Below are positions 23,696-35,855 of a stretch of 64,000 bases of DNA, in pieces. Every line of letters starts with the position of its first letter. Within the stretch, counting starts at the first letter, position 1. The notes under the pieces are model-generated. The model saw only the letters and a program-made list of their open reading frames with translations. It made no database searches and was not told where the DNA came from. Origin of the DNA: Tolypeutes matacus (lineage: Eukaryota > Chordata > Mammalia > Cingulata > Chlamyphoridae); assembly GCA_026826555.1 (NCBI GenBank), contig JAKSZT010053764.1:35123261-35187260 (forward strand), given 5' to 3'. Both the position numbers and the translations under genes were made by a program.

Positions 23696-23951
23696 TATTA
23701 AACAAGATTCATAGATTATTAAAATCAATGACAAAGATTTATGTCACTGGGTAATTCAAATGATCAATAATTCCAAAAGCAATCCAACTTATCACTCCCT
23801 GGCAGGCCTTTCCAAAAAAATGACTAAAATTAAATGCATCAAAGAAATAGAAAGTTCACTGAAAAACTTATACCTGAAAAAAAAATGCTTAGGTGGGCTC
23901 ATATTATTAGATTTTCAGAGCTATAGTTGTCTTACTTCAGATTACTTTTTT

Positions 23952-24031
23952 TTAGGAGGTACTGGGGATTGAACCTGATACCTCATACATGGGAAGCAGG
24001 CGCTCAAGCCACTGAGCTATACCAGCTCCCC
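23952..24031 (-). mobile_element. DAS-like tRNA-Ala SINE with 14-bp TSD
   Basis: The flanks cagattactttttt (23938-23951) and cagaatactttttt (24032-24045) differ at one base. The insert begins on the left with a T run (A-tail of a minus-strand element). It then holds the reverse B box ('gattgaacctgatacctca') and reverse A box with tRNA 5' end ('ccactgagctataccagctc'). It is essentially a bare tRNA-related head of ~80 bp, as in the short DAS subfamily of xenarthrans. Confidence 0.8.
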
Positions 24032-24045
24032 CAGAATACTTTTTT

Positions 24046-24965
24046 AAACTACTTTAATGTAAAATGATTTATATACCATGTAATTCACCCATTTAAAACA
24101 TACAATTCAATGTGTTATTGTATATTCACTAAGTTGTGTAACCATCACCACTATCTAATACCAGAATCTTTTCATCACTCCCAAAATAAACTACATATCC
24201 ATTAACAATTATTTCCAATCCCCTTCACTATTCCCCCACCCAGCCCTAGGCAACCACTAATCTACTTCCTGTCTCTATGAATTTGCCTATTACAAAAGTT
24301 TCATGTAAAAGGAATCAAACAATATGTAGCCTTCTGTGTCTGTCCTCTGTCACTTAGCTTATTGTTTTCAAGAGTTATCCATGTTGTAGCATGTATCAGT
24401 ACTTTATGCTTTTATATAGTTGAATGATATTCCATGTATAAATATACCACATTTTATTTATCTGTTTATCAGTTGATGGACATTTGGGTTGTTTCAACTT
24501 TTTGGCTATTATGAAGAAGCTGCTATGAACATTCATGTGTGACTTTTTGTGTGGAACCTATGTTTCCTTTTCTCTTGGGTATATATCTAGGAGTAGAATT
24601 GCTGCTCATAAGGTAGCTCTATGTTTAATTGTTTGAGGAACCAGCAGACTGTTTTCCAAATTTGCTATACTTTTTCATATTCCCACCAGCATTGTATGAG
24701 CGTTCCAATTTCTCCACAACCTCACCAACATTAAGTATCATCCGACTTATTTTAGCCATCTTAATGGGTGTAAAATGGTATCTCATCATTTTGGTGTGCA
24801 TTTCCCTAACGGATAATGAGGTTGAACATCTTTTCGTGTGCTTATTGACCAGATGTTTATCTTGTTCAGAGAAATGTCTATTTGTGTACTTTGTTCCTTT
24901 TAAATTGGAGCAAATTAAATGTAAGACTTCTTCATATATTCTAGGTATAACTTTTGATCACTGTT
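24046..24965 (-). mobile_element. Old L1 3' end, antisense
   Basis: 3'UTR ('accatgtaattcacccattt', 'gttgtgtaaccatcaccact') followed by ORF2 C-terminal blocks in reverse ('ttatctgtttatcagttgat', 'atctaggagtagaattgctg', 'gaccagatgtttatcttgtt'). The plus-strand frame at 24629-25006 is an antisense artefact. Confidence 0.85.
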
Positions 24966-25199
24966 GGAAAACAGTTGGAAAACTGTATGGACAATGCCTG
25001 GCATGAGATAGGGAAGATGACAGAATACCTAACCCTTTCCATTTAGATATTGCCCCAAAATTTCACATTAAATGGGGAATTTACATGTGGGATAAATAGC
25101 TTTTTTACCGAGTTTACTAAGCAACAAGGGCAGCCACACATGTTTAGTATTTAGAGCAAACACAGCTGCAGTTCTCACCATGCTTCTTTGTGCATATTG

Positions 25200-25985
25200 T
25201 ACCTCCACATATATGAGTTTTCATTATTTTAAGATCTGTTACTTTAAGAGCCATTTTCTACCTCCCAAAAATTACTGTAAAATTCACACTAGCTTCAACG
25301 GATGGGATTAGAAGCTGCCATTTGGTTATTAATGAAGAGCCCTGCGATGGCAATTTCAAGAAACCACAGGGTGGTGGGAAATGGTTTTTCATTAAATGCT
25401 GCAAAGCCTCCAAGCACAAAATGGACAGAGGTGGGGAGAAAGGGACTCTTTCCGTGAGTGGCTAAATGATACCTTTCCATTTCCTTATCACAGAAGGCGT
25501 CAGGGCAGCGCTAAGGATTCCCATTCAAATCAGGCAGCCACGGACAGCCCAGATGGAATACAAATAGACTCAAGAGAAGTGGAGCAGGGTTAGCGAAGTG
25601 TGCAGTTGGCGAGATTGATGTTGATACCCTTCACTGCCAAGTGAAATGCCAATAATGCTTGTATAGCATTTTGTGAGGGCAATGGGAGTATTGATTCCTG
25701 AGCAATAATAAAGGATGAAGCGGCTCTCTCAGGTATAAAAATATTGGCAACTGTTACAAAGAATTGACTCATAGGGGCCTGAGTGCTGGCCTATCTTAAT
25801 ACAAATAATTCAGGCTTCAGATGGATTTCAAGAGCAGTCAGGCGTGGTTCTCAGGCACCGACTCCACTATTAATTTACCTGCAGCTTTCATTGACCTCCC
25901 AGTCCATCAGCCAATTGGTCTTAGAAGGGCAGGAGCTAAATGGATTCCTGAGGTCTCATTGAGAGTTGAAAGAAGACAATAAAAA
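25200..25985. other. Repeat-free block; candidate conserved non-coding element
   Basis: No L1, SINE, LTR or simple repeat is visible. GC is higher than in neighbouring DNA and a few CpGs persist (for example aggcgtcagggcagcgctaa near 25495). AT-core homeodomain-like sites occur at ~25328 (ttattaatga) and ~25870 (attaattta). Short frames on both strands are not exon-like. Its identity as an enhancer-type element is inference from composition only. Confidence 0.3.
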
Positions 25986-27099
25986 TGTAAGAAAGGAAAG
26001 AAAGGAATAAAAAAATAACACTATAAAATTTTTACGAATTCATTTTTAAAGTCACAGATTCTACCTGTGTTTTTCTGAAGATGATGTAATGCAAGTGGCA
26101 GCCACCTAACCAAAGGCACACTGTATTTGTGCTTAAGCACATTTCTTTTAGAGGTGTGATTTCCAGGAAGTATGTTTTATGCCATGGATTACAATAAGTT
26201 TAACACCCTGAAATGAAAATGTAACATTTGCAAATGTATGGACCTATTGTATTTAATGATATCATATATTTGGCAGGAAAGCTTGCAAACATTCTAATTT
26301 TATGTATGGCTGGAAAAACTGCCTGGGAGGGCATACAGTGCCCTGTGCACAGAGTCACCCATTCCTAAACTAGACGTAGCCTCTTGTAGGAATAAAAACA
26401 AATCATCACCACTGGGATACCTAAATTTTTTAAACACCTTTTGCAAAGTGTACAAAGCACTTAAATCTCACGTGAGCTCAGTACGTGACCTGGGACTCTT
26501 CAACCTATTTGGAATAATAGAACCTTTAAAATACAGAACCATGATCAAGGTCATTTAAATGATAATAATAATTAGTAGCAGGATTTAATAATAATTAAAC
26601 TTATAAATATGCATGTTATTTATCAACTGTTAACAAGACTTACCAGTTTAGGTCCAATTATCCCTTATGGTACAAGGCTGTTTTGAAAGTCAGAAGAGGT
26701 TAGATCAGTATAATAAAATGAATCATTTCTAAGATGTTCATGCTTAAGTAATTTGTTGTTGTTGCTCTTTTTACTCAGCTCTTGATCACTCCTAAGGACA
26801 CGTGTGTAACCATACATAAAATGAGAATAATTTTAAAAGACACTGGATTTTAAAGGACACTGGATTAGGAAAACAATAGCCTGATACAAACTCATTAATA
26901 TCAAAACAAAGAAGCAATGGGAACCCAGTTCTGCTTGTGAAATAACCCTTAGAGGCCTAAATTGGGTTCTGCAGAAGCATAGATTTCCTTAATATAGTTT
27001 AAAAATTCCTGGCCAAAATAGTTTTTCTTAAGATGCCCAAAGTTTTCAAGGATAAAAGAAACAGATATTCCCATATTCTGCTGGCAAGAAAGATATGAC
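25986..27099. other. No recognised gene or repeat
   Basis: AT-rich single-copy-looking DNA. A short purine run (aagaaaggaaagaaaggaat) lies at 25991. The first ~350 bp could belong to the unique block on its left. Confidence 0.3.
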
Positions 27100-27310
27100 T
27101 TTTCCCATGGGCAACTTCTCAATGTATATCACAAGTGTTAACATGTTTCCTATATTTGACCCTGAAATTGTACCTATAAACATGGTTGTTCTCAAAAATG
27201 TAGAAATAAGATTGTTCATGGCTGTGTTATTTATAATATTGGAAAATTGAAGGGAAAAATATCTAAATATCCAACATTAGGGAATGGAGTGGTTTTATGT
27301 CATATAGACT
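27100..27310 (+). repeat. Very old L1 ORF2 C-terminal remnant
   Basis: 'catggctgtgttatttataa' followed by 'aaatatccaacattaggg' and 'aatggagtgg' matches the L1 ORF2 segment that encodes the '[16 protein letters not shown]'-type motif. Strongly decayed; only about 200 bp. Confidence 0.4.
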
Positions 27311-28119
27311 TCAGCTCCTTTTTAAAAATGAGGAAACTCTATACTCACTGTGATTGAAACTACTGGTTGCCTAATATCAATCTGACCCCACCTGCTTGTT
27401 CTTTTACAATAGATCCTCATTTTGTTAATATAGCCACTTCACCGATGTGACTTAGGATAGGTGACCCTCTGTCCAGCCGTAGGGAAAAATCATGCTTGCT
27501 ATAAGCCAGAGTAATCTCATGACATTTAACAGTGATAAGGCAAAAAGGATTTCTTATTGCTTAGTCTAGATTGACTTGAAACTTGCTGCTTACAGGTGAG
27601 CACATCCTTAATAAGAGAGTATTTCAATATATTAATTTAAAAAGCAAGGGTACAAAACAGCATATGCCTTCTGACTTCTTTTTGGTTGCTATATATTACA
27701 TAATTATATTCTAAAATATTGATAATGATTACCTTGCATAGTGATATTATACATGTTATTTTGTGTACCTGTATATTCTAAATTTACTATTGTGAATATG
27801 TACTTTAATTGAAATAAAAAGAAAAGAAAAGAAAACTTTTAAAATCCCTACCAATGTTAGTTAACATAATTTCCTGGATATATTTTCTTATCTGGTTCTA
27901 CAGCAACTGAGAGCCAGGAATTCCTATTTATATTTTAGGAAGAGAATAATAAGTTTCAAACAATCTAATTTGCTTCCATATCAGCAGGTATCATTTAGAA
28001 TTAAGTCCCCCACTGAAACCCTGGTCTGTACAGCAGGTACTAGATGAGAAAATGCATATTGTCTAAAATTGAAAATATTTTCCAATTGTTATTGTCAAAT
28101 AATATGCTTCACTATTTCA
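27311..28119. other. No recognised feature; (AAAAG)n
   Basis: AT-rich, with about four AAAAG units near 27815-27833. Nothing else recognised. Confidence 0.3.
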
Positions 28120-28270
28120 TTAATTTATTAAAAACATTTACTGAGTATCTGCTGTGTTCCAGGCCACTTGCTAACTAGGTAGAGAGATGATAAAGATGGA
28201 TGAAAAATGGCCACTTCTCTGCAGGAGTTTACAGTCTAAAGGGCAAAATAGGCATGTAAAAGTTTATACA
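28120..28270 (-). repeat. L2 fragment, antisense
   Basis: 'aacatttactgagtatctgc', 'tgttccaggccacttgctaa' and 'ctgcaggagtttacagtcta' are reverse-orientation L2 3' blocks in order. Confidence 0.6.
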
Positions 28271-30022
28271 ACAATAAGATACTGCTAAAAAACAAGTATG
28301 CTTGAATTCTTAAGGTCTAATGGGATAATTGGGATTGTCAGTGATTGCAGCTGTGAGACAGCCACTAGCTCTGTATCTGTGTAACCCTATCTTAGGTGAA
28401 TGGGAATGGACTGAAGGGGAAGTGCTTGCTAGACTCATATTGCTTCTAGCATATTGCTTCTACCATAGATGAAACCAATGTCCCTTCCAAACAGTGGAAA
28501 GGTTTGGGTTAAAATGAATGACAAAGAGAGAGGAGAAATAGTAGCCGAGGTATAGGAATGAATAAATTGGATGTGCAGTGAAGGAAGTACATTACATTGG
28601 TCCTCAAGAGAGGATCAGCGCAAGAGAATGATATTGTCTTTTAGCACAATTATACCACATGCCTGAAAGGGTGAAGCCCTATGTTTGCCGAGACCATTTC
28701 CACTTTCGGAACCTGATAATTGTAAATGGAAACCTGCAAACCTGAGTGGTATCACAGTAAGAGACATTTTGATCATATGCTATGGTGATGAACAGGACCG
28801 ATTGTTGAAGACTGAATATAACTCTAGTAATGTGCCATTATCTTTTGATTCTTATTTTTCAGGTTGCATCTGCCACAAAAGATATCATCTGGGAAGGAAT
28901 TTCCAGGAATACTTTTTGGGAGGCCATCAAACCATGCAGATTGATTACTATATAAATATATAAATATATACCTTAGTGGCTGAATGCTTATAAAAGTTCT
29001 CGTCTCTAATGGATAAAATATAGCAACTGCATGCCTATCATAGCATTTACACATCTCCCTTGTTTCCTGGTTTCCTCTGAACTTTGCCCTATGTGCCTTT
29101 TCTCTTTGCTGATTTTGCTCTGTATCCTTTCACTATAATAAGCCACAACTGTGCATTTAATAACTTCTGAGTGCTGTGAGACCTTCTAGTGAATTGCCAA
29201 ACACAGGGTGGTCTTGACAAGCCATGACACAAATATTTCTTAGGATCTGCCAGTATCTTTCATGGGTAGTCATTCAGTTAACGAAAGAATGAACTGGATA
29301 TAACACTATTCCCACGCATGTCCTCTTGCACCAGGGTATATTGTGGCTGACACTTTTTCAACATAAAGGCATTTTAACTTAAATCACTTGAACAGGTTGT
29401 CATGGTCTAGTGGGCTTTACATGTAACCAGAAAATAAAACAAACAAAAAATTCACATTTTCTACCTCAGAAAATATCAAAAGAAAATCAGATAACAGATT
29501 TTTTTAAAAACAGCTAAAGGAAAGGAAAAAGAAAGAAAATCATTTCTAACCATAATGTAGTAAGACCAAGAGAGAAGTCCTGTGAAAAAGCAAATAGCAA
29601 ATCAAAGCTATTGTAAGACTCTAGGGTATGAAGAATCCTCTGGCCCTACATTTTTTAAAAAACCAATCAAATATATGTAATTTGACACAGAAGGGATAAT
29701 GAAAAGTCTAACAGGGAAAGAAAAATGTCAAATACAACACAGAATTCCTTAGATTATCAATAGCTTATACGATTAGGATAGACTAGAAGACTAAGGTAAG
29801 AATTAAATGTGAAGGATAGAATAAAGAATAATACTAGGTCTGAAGGGAAGTCATATACCAAATGTGGGAATGACATTTGTACATACTGACATATTCACTA
29901 CATTTAAATACCCATAACCGGGGCTGTGTTTATAGCCAGCCTCCTTTTTCAGGGTATTCAAGTTCAGTAACCATGAACATTGTTCAAAGAGCATGAAAAT
30001 ATTAATTATCTGCATTACTTAG
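28271..30022. other. Single-copy-looking intergenic DNA
   Basis: About 1.7 kb with no recognised family. The overlapping frames at plus 28685-28963 and minus 28824-29054 are antisense to each other; neither has supporting context. Confidence 0.35.
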
Positions 30023-30417
30023 TGTTTACTATTCCGGGGTTGCTATAACAAAGCACCACAGACTAGTTGGTTTAAATAACAGAAATTTATCACCTCACAG
30101 TTTTGGAGGCTGGAATCTGAAATCCTTCTTCTGAAATTTGCAGGGTTCTGGCAGTGGTTTGCCTGCAATCCATGGCATAACTCAAACTGCTTCAGTCACA
30201 TGGTCATCTTTTCTCTGACTCCTACTGACTGTGTCCAAATGTCCTAACGTTATAAGGACACCAGTCATATTGGCTTAGGATCCTCCCTAATCCAGACTGG
30301 CCTCATCTTCACTGATAACATCATCAAAGATCCTATTTCCAAATAGGACCACATTCATGGGACCAGGGATTAGAATCCAAACATATCTTGTTGGGAAACA
30401 CAATTCAATCCATAGCA
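30023..30417 (-). mobile_element. Solo LTR, MLT1A/B-like MaLR, 395 bp
   Basis: Exact 5-bp TSD cttag (30018-30022 and 30418-30422). The left end is the reverse of the MLT1 3' end ('gggttgctataacaaagcac', 'tttaaataacagaaattta', 'cacagttttggaggctgg'), and the right end 'aattcaatccatagca' is the reverse of the MLT1 5' start. Between are 'gtccaaatgtcctaacgtta' and 'aaataggaccacattcatg' in proper order. Old placental solo LTR. Confidence 0.9.
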
Positions 30418-30835
30418 CTTAGGTACATATATCTTAGTTGTCTGCAGTATTTCTTTCATTCTCAAATATCTATGAGATAAACAAGACATTACTGCTTCAA
30501 CTAACCTAACAATAAAGGTGGCATTGGGAAATTGGGTGATGTGGAAATAAGTACACAATATCTGATAGGAAAAAAAGTAGTTTATGAAACTATGGAGAGA
30601 GAATTTGATCTTATCTGTGCGAACACAAACAAAAATTGGATATGTAGCCTACATTAAAAAAAATTCCTTCAGAATTCACAAGAAAATTATTAATAATTAT
30701 TACTTTTGGAGAACAAGACTGGGCACATTGTAGGGGTCAGTGGTAAGGAGAATACTAGTGCTTTATTTTGTACTTTCTAGCTACCATTCGAATTTTTATG
30801 CTAATAATATATAATTCATTCAGTTGAAAGAAATA

Positions 30836-30868
30836 GAGAGGAAGGGAAGGGAGGGGAGGGGAGGGGAG
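30836..30868 (+). repeat. (GGGGA)n purine repeat
   Basis: Units of GGAAG then GGGGA; at least five G runs of three or more within 33 bp, capable on paper of a G-quadruplex. Confidence 0.85.
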
Positions 30869-30889
30869 ACATGTACCAACTTCAGGGAG

Positions 30890-31720
30890 GGCTACAGAAG
30901 CACTGGGCCTGCTATGGGAGGATAGGCAATATACCATGAAGTAGCTGCAGGACCCACCAACATAGTGAGGCAGGATCTGGAAAGCAGGTATAAAACGGCT
31001 CTTAAGGGTGCTGGATCAAAGGGGGAACTACATCAAGTTGAATCAGAGAGAATTTAAATATTGCCCAAGGTCAGAAAACCTACCAGATTCCCATGGTTCA
31101 TGCATAGACCCAGAGGATGCTCCATTTACCAAAGTTATAAAAAATGTGCAGGTGAAAGGAGCACCAGAAGCATTGAAACTCTCAATGTTATCTCTCCTTT
31201 GTACACCAAGGCACCATTACAGAAAGTGGCCCTTTGATAGCAATGTGAGGTTACGCAATTGCCAAAATAATTGTGGCCGCTGGTGGTGACTAGGGACTCA
31301 GACCCTGAAGGAAAGATGGTTAGAGTCACCCCAACAGGTAAACCACCTAGACCATCAGAGAGGATGATTCTAAAATAGATAGTAGAAAAAGGAAAAAATG
31401 ACTATCAGCAATAGTGGTGAGGGATGTAGATCATTACGCTTATCTCCCCTCTTAGAAGTTACTCCAGAAGAAGCAGTTCACCAGAATCCTGGAATAGCTA
31501 CTCTCAGAGCTTTTACCAAGAAAGTGGATGCAAACAGTACAAGGAATGGACTGCAGTAGGTTCTGTGGAGTACCGCCTAGACCTCTCCACTTTGAGATTT
31601 AAGCAATCACCCCCTCAACTTCTGGAAGTGTTGGCAGCTGACAACTTTTTTTCTGCCAAGTCTCTTCAAGGATTGCCTGCGGCTGAAGAAAACTGTCCTT
31701 CCCAAGAGCTTGCCCATGTC
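30890..31720 (+). other. Unidentified moderate-GC block, possibly degraded retroviral internal sequence
   Basis: The block is GC-richer than its surroundings and free of L1 or SINE signals. It carries a 93-codon plus-strand frame (31008-31289) with several Pro/Lys/Arg residues, plus further short frames with stops. Codon-like composition and the placing beside an MLT1 LTR make a decayed ERV internal fragment plausible. I do not recognise a Gag or Pol motif, so no function is assigned. Confidence 0.25.
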
Positions 31721-32029
31721 CAATGACTAATAGCTGTGGACCTTCCCAGGAAACTGCATGTATTTATATAGTCACTATTCATATAGTTATTTATGAAGTT
31801 CATAACAGACTTCAAGAGTAGGAATTTGATCCATTTACTGTCCTTCAATGACACCTCAACAACTATGTTCAGAATTCTCCCTTAATCTGCAATATTGTAC
31901 CAGTGCTTCTGTGCTTACCATCCTTGAACATCTAACATAAAACCCTCCTCCTTTTTTACTGTCTAAAGAAAAATAATTGTAATTGGTTTGAAATAAGTGA
32001 CTTCTCAAATACTCCAGGCCTGATGGTGT

Positions 32030-33062
32030 TAGGTAAGCAATGTTTCAAAATTTCTATGATTTTTTTCATGGTGACTGGCCTGTTTAGAACTCCCCTTTAT
32101 ACAATTTACTAATTTTTATTCTCCCAGAAAATCATCCATTCCAAGATCCCAAATGTATTTTAATAGACTTATGTAATTTCTTTTATTTTTTCTGCATCTC
32201 TGGTTATTTCTCCATTTTCTTTTTTCTTTAACATTTTCAGCTTCCTGTGGTTTTCTTTATTGAGCTAGCTAATGGATTATCTATTTTATTGACTTTCTCC
32301 CTGAAGAGTCTTTTCATGGGTTATCAATTTTGATAGAGTTTTTCATTCACCCCTTTTTTATTATTTTCTGCTTTTGTCTTGACTGTTTCCTTTCTTCAAC
32401 ATTCTTTCGGTTTAATTTGTTGTACATTTTCTAATTTTCATGTCTAGAGTATAATTCATTTATCATTCCTTTTGTTTAGCAAGATGAATATTAAAACTTT
32501 TACATTGTTCTCTAATCAAACATTTACCCACATACCATAGGTCTTGAAAGTAGTATTTTCATTATGATTACTTTCTTATTACTTTGTAATTTCCTTTTTA
32601 AATTTATGCTTTAACCCAAGAGAAATTTAACAGAGATTTTATAAATTACCAAGTGGTTAAGATTTGTTTTGCTATCCAGTTCAAATTTTCTACATAAATT
32701 GCTTATGATAGATGTGGGGTAGTAATCTTGTTAATCTGCTATTTTCTTTGTGATAAAACATTTATTGTTAAATACAATCATATTCCATTAATGTTATTGT
32801 TAGCACATGTTTGGCTTAATCTGGAATTTTATTTTTTGCTGTTATTCTTCACTATATCTTGTTTCCTCTGTATTTTGGTACTTGATCTCTGGTATATATC
32901 TTCTTTCCTCTTACTCTTACCTCCCACCAAATTTAGAAAGCATATGATCTGTTATTATGTTTTACCTTCACATCTCTATTTCTTCATTTATCAACTTTAA
33001 AAGTAAACTGGAATCAACTGACACATTTTTAAAAAGTGGTCACAATGGGGCTTTAGTGTGAG
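32030..33062 (-). mobile_element. Old L1 (ORF2 middle part), antisense, left half
   Basis: Antisense ORF2 blocks are heavily decayed but ordered: 'ttattgagctagctaatgga', 'ttttattgactttctccctg', 'tttcctttcttcaacattct', 'ttgtaatttcctttttaaat' and 'tttaacccaagagaaattta'. The element stops at the 14-bp repeat (33063-33076) and resumes at 42652, so the younger L1 cluster was inserted into it. Confidence 0.65.
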
Positions 33063-33076
33063 TCCACTATAATTAT
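33063..33076 (+). repeat. 14-bp direct repeat, left copy (target-site duplication)
   Basis: tccactataattat, repeated exactly at 42638-42651. The right copy starts directly at the 5' end of an L1 5'UTR on the minus strand. Confidence 0.75.
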
Positions 33077-33089
33077 CTTTTAATACTTA

Positions 33090-34620
33090 AAAAAAAATAC
33101 TTTAGATTAAATAAATGCTACATAAAAAATAAAAGGGATTCCCATATGCCCCACTCCCCACCCCTCCCACACTTTCCTACATTAACAGTATCCTTCATTA
33201 GTGTGGTACATTTGTTACAATTGATGAACACATATTGGAGCATTGCCACTAAGCATGGAATACACTTTACATTGTAGTTTACACTCTGTCCTGCACAATT
33301 TTGTAAGTTATGACAAAATATATAATGGCCTGTATCTGTCATTGCAACATCATACGGGACAATTTCAATGTCCCAAAAATGCCCCCATATTACACCTGAT
33401 TTTCCTCTCCCTCCCCTCAGAACCTCTGGTGGCAACTGCCTCCACATCTTCCGTTGCTAGAATCACAATGAGGATTCTAGGATGGTGATGCCCACTTTGC
33501 CTCTAATTGAGAGGGGGCTTAGATTCCATGAGGCAGATGGATGGGACTATCTTGCTTGTAGTTGCAGACTCTCTCTGTTCCTTGGGATGGTTGTTGTCCA
33601 TCATCATCTCCTTGATAGTTGCTCTGCCTGAGTCCAATGAACTGAAGAGTAGGTATTGCAACTCTGTTGAGATTCAGGGCCCAACTGGCACATGGACGGA
33701 CCAAAGATTTAAGTCTCTTAGACATACATCTATCAACTCTGGTATTAACTATAGGTTCAAATAGAAGGGGCAGAAGAGCCATGTACAGGGAAACCACAAA
33801 TGAGTCCAACTCTGTCACACTGGGGAGCATAAATTCCAAAGTAGGGCCCACTGGCAGGGTGCCAAACTCCTGAGCTGTCTGCCCTGACTATAGTGTCTGG
33901 ATGTCTCCAGAACCCTCAGGAGCCTCACTATTTGAGAAAATATTTACTGTGACAGTCAATTGAGATCCTCCTGACACGTGCATAGGCATAACTTCTGGAA
34001 TGACCTCCTGACTCACTTTGAAATCTCTTAGCCATAAGAACTCATTTGTATTTACCCTTTCCCCCTTTTGTTCAAGGTCTTTTTCCAGTTGCATTGCTAG
34101 TTGGCACTTGGTAATAATCCAGGGAGGCTCATCTCTGGGAGTCATGACCCACGCCAGGGGGAAGGTAATGCATTTATACGTTGAGTTTGGCTTAGAGAGA
34201 GGCCACATTTGAACAACAAGGAGGCCTTCAGGAGATAACTCTTAGGCAACCTATGATACTAGGCTAAGTTTCAATTTCAAAAGAAATGCTTCATAAGTAC
34301 AATCATCAATATCAAGGTCCCATCGCAATGGTCCATCCTCCTTCACTAGGCTGTGCATCTGTACTCGGCAGATGCTTGCTGTCCCATTAGAGAATGTGGC
34401 AGAGTTCCCCAGGATGAGAATTCAATATTTTTTTGGTTATTGTGTAGCTCTCCATCCACTCTGACATTGCCCCATGAATACTTGAACACATTCATATGCA
34501 TTATGCCCCAGGTTAACCTTCTCCCATTCATCCCCCACCACTGACACCCCACACCAATGATCTTCCCCTGTGCCACATTTGTGACCCTTCTGTGATCCAA
34601 AACTTCTTCAAAAATGAAAC
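33090..34620 (-). mobile_element. L1 3'UTR segment (copy P), antisense
   Basis: The left 750 bp matches 41745-42560 block by block: 'catccttcattagtgtggta' region, 'gagcattgccactgagcatg'-type, 'catattaccc', 'tctaattgagagggggctt', 'tgagtccaatgaactg', 'caaagatttaagtct' and 'aagtagggccca'. The remainder (33860-34620) continues as a long 3'UTR: 'ccccaggatgagaattcaat' near 34409 matches the neighbouring element at 35327 (ccccaggatgggagtttaat). No coding sequence. The 5' boundary is unclear (34600-34780 not resolved). Confidence 0.65.
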
Positions 34621-34799
34621 CAACAAAATAACCAAATAAAATTAATAAGAAAATGAAAGAATAATCATAACTTTTAAATGAAAAATTTTAAAAAATTGAA
34701 AACTTTTGAAATAATTAAAAAAATATATTTTGACACTATGTCTTTCAACACTGTAAGATGTTTTCTCTCTGTACAGTGATATTTTCTTCCGTACATTCC

Positions 34800-35855
34800 C
34801 CCAGTGTCTTATTTTTTGCATTTTATCTTCAAAGAAGTTTTAGGTTACAGAAAAGTCACATGCAGAATATTGGGGATTCCCATATATCCAACATCCTCCC
34901 CCTTTTCCCCTCTCCTATATTAATAACATTTTACATGTGGATAGTACATTTGTTACAATTGATGTACAAATATTTAAGTGTTGCTACTAACCATGGTCAA
35001 TGATTTACATTATGGTTTATATTTTGGACTGTACACTTTTGTAAATATTGACAAAATTTGAAATGGCCTGTATCAATTATTGTAAGATCATGCAGAACAA
35101 TTCTCTAATGCCCTAAAAATGCCCTATGTTCCATCTATTCTATTCTTCCCTCCCCCTCTCCTCAGGACCTATAGTAACCACTAATTTTTACTTTTTGAAG
35201 AATAAGATTCATAGTTACTTACTATAATATTGAAGTCTTGACATATTTGTCTGTTTTCTTTCATTAAGTACTGCATATGTTCTCGAGAGACTTTTGCCCC
35301 TCTATTTGAGAACATAGCATGACTCCCCAGGATGGGAGTTTAATATTTTCTTGTTAATTGTGTGGGTCTCCACCCACTGATATAATACAACATGATAAAA
35401 TGAACACTTACATATTCCATAGAAGTCTGCCCAGGTGTACCCTGTCCTGTATGCTCCCACATCCAACACCTTACACTCGTAACCCTCCACTGCCATATTT
35501 GACAAAAGAACATTCCCAACATTGTAATTTTAACCACTGACCTGCAAATCCCCAGAGTTCACCTGTTCCTTCCCCTGACCCTCCCCCTGTCTCTAAGCCA
35601 AACTCAAATGCATTACCTTACCCAGTTCCATGGATAGTCCAACCCAATGCCCCCAATCTAACCCATTCACAGACCAGCACTACCGAACCCAATGGTATCA
35701 CTGCACCACTGTCATGCCCATCAAGCACAACTACACCCTTCTACCTTATTATAGATTTTTGCCCATAAGGGCATCAGCTTACAACCCTCTACTCCCTTTC
35801 TGTCTCCTGTAAACCTATCTTCCAGACTCTAGCTCTGTGAGTCTGCTCAATTTGC
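34800..35855 (-). mobile_element. 3'UTR of the minus-strand L1 Q
   Basis: Begins with the L1 terminal block ('gaagttttaggttacagaaa', 'tggggattcccatatatcca', 'gtacatttgttacaattgat') and runs without interruption into ORF2 at 35856. A ~1-kb 3'UTR is long for L1. It is C-rich in the part 35540-35830 (G-rich in the sense RNA). The possible TSD ttgcatttt (34816-34824 and 41687-41695) is only 9 bp and unproven. Confidence 0.7.

Noticed and set aside
23952..24031. Possible genuine tRNA gene
   Set aside because: A and B boxes are present, but the stem pairings are not maintained, a poly(A)-type tail and TSD flank it, and similar heads recur; it is a SINE.
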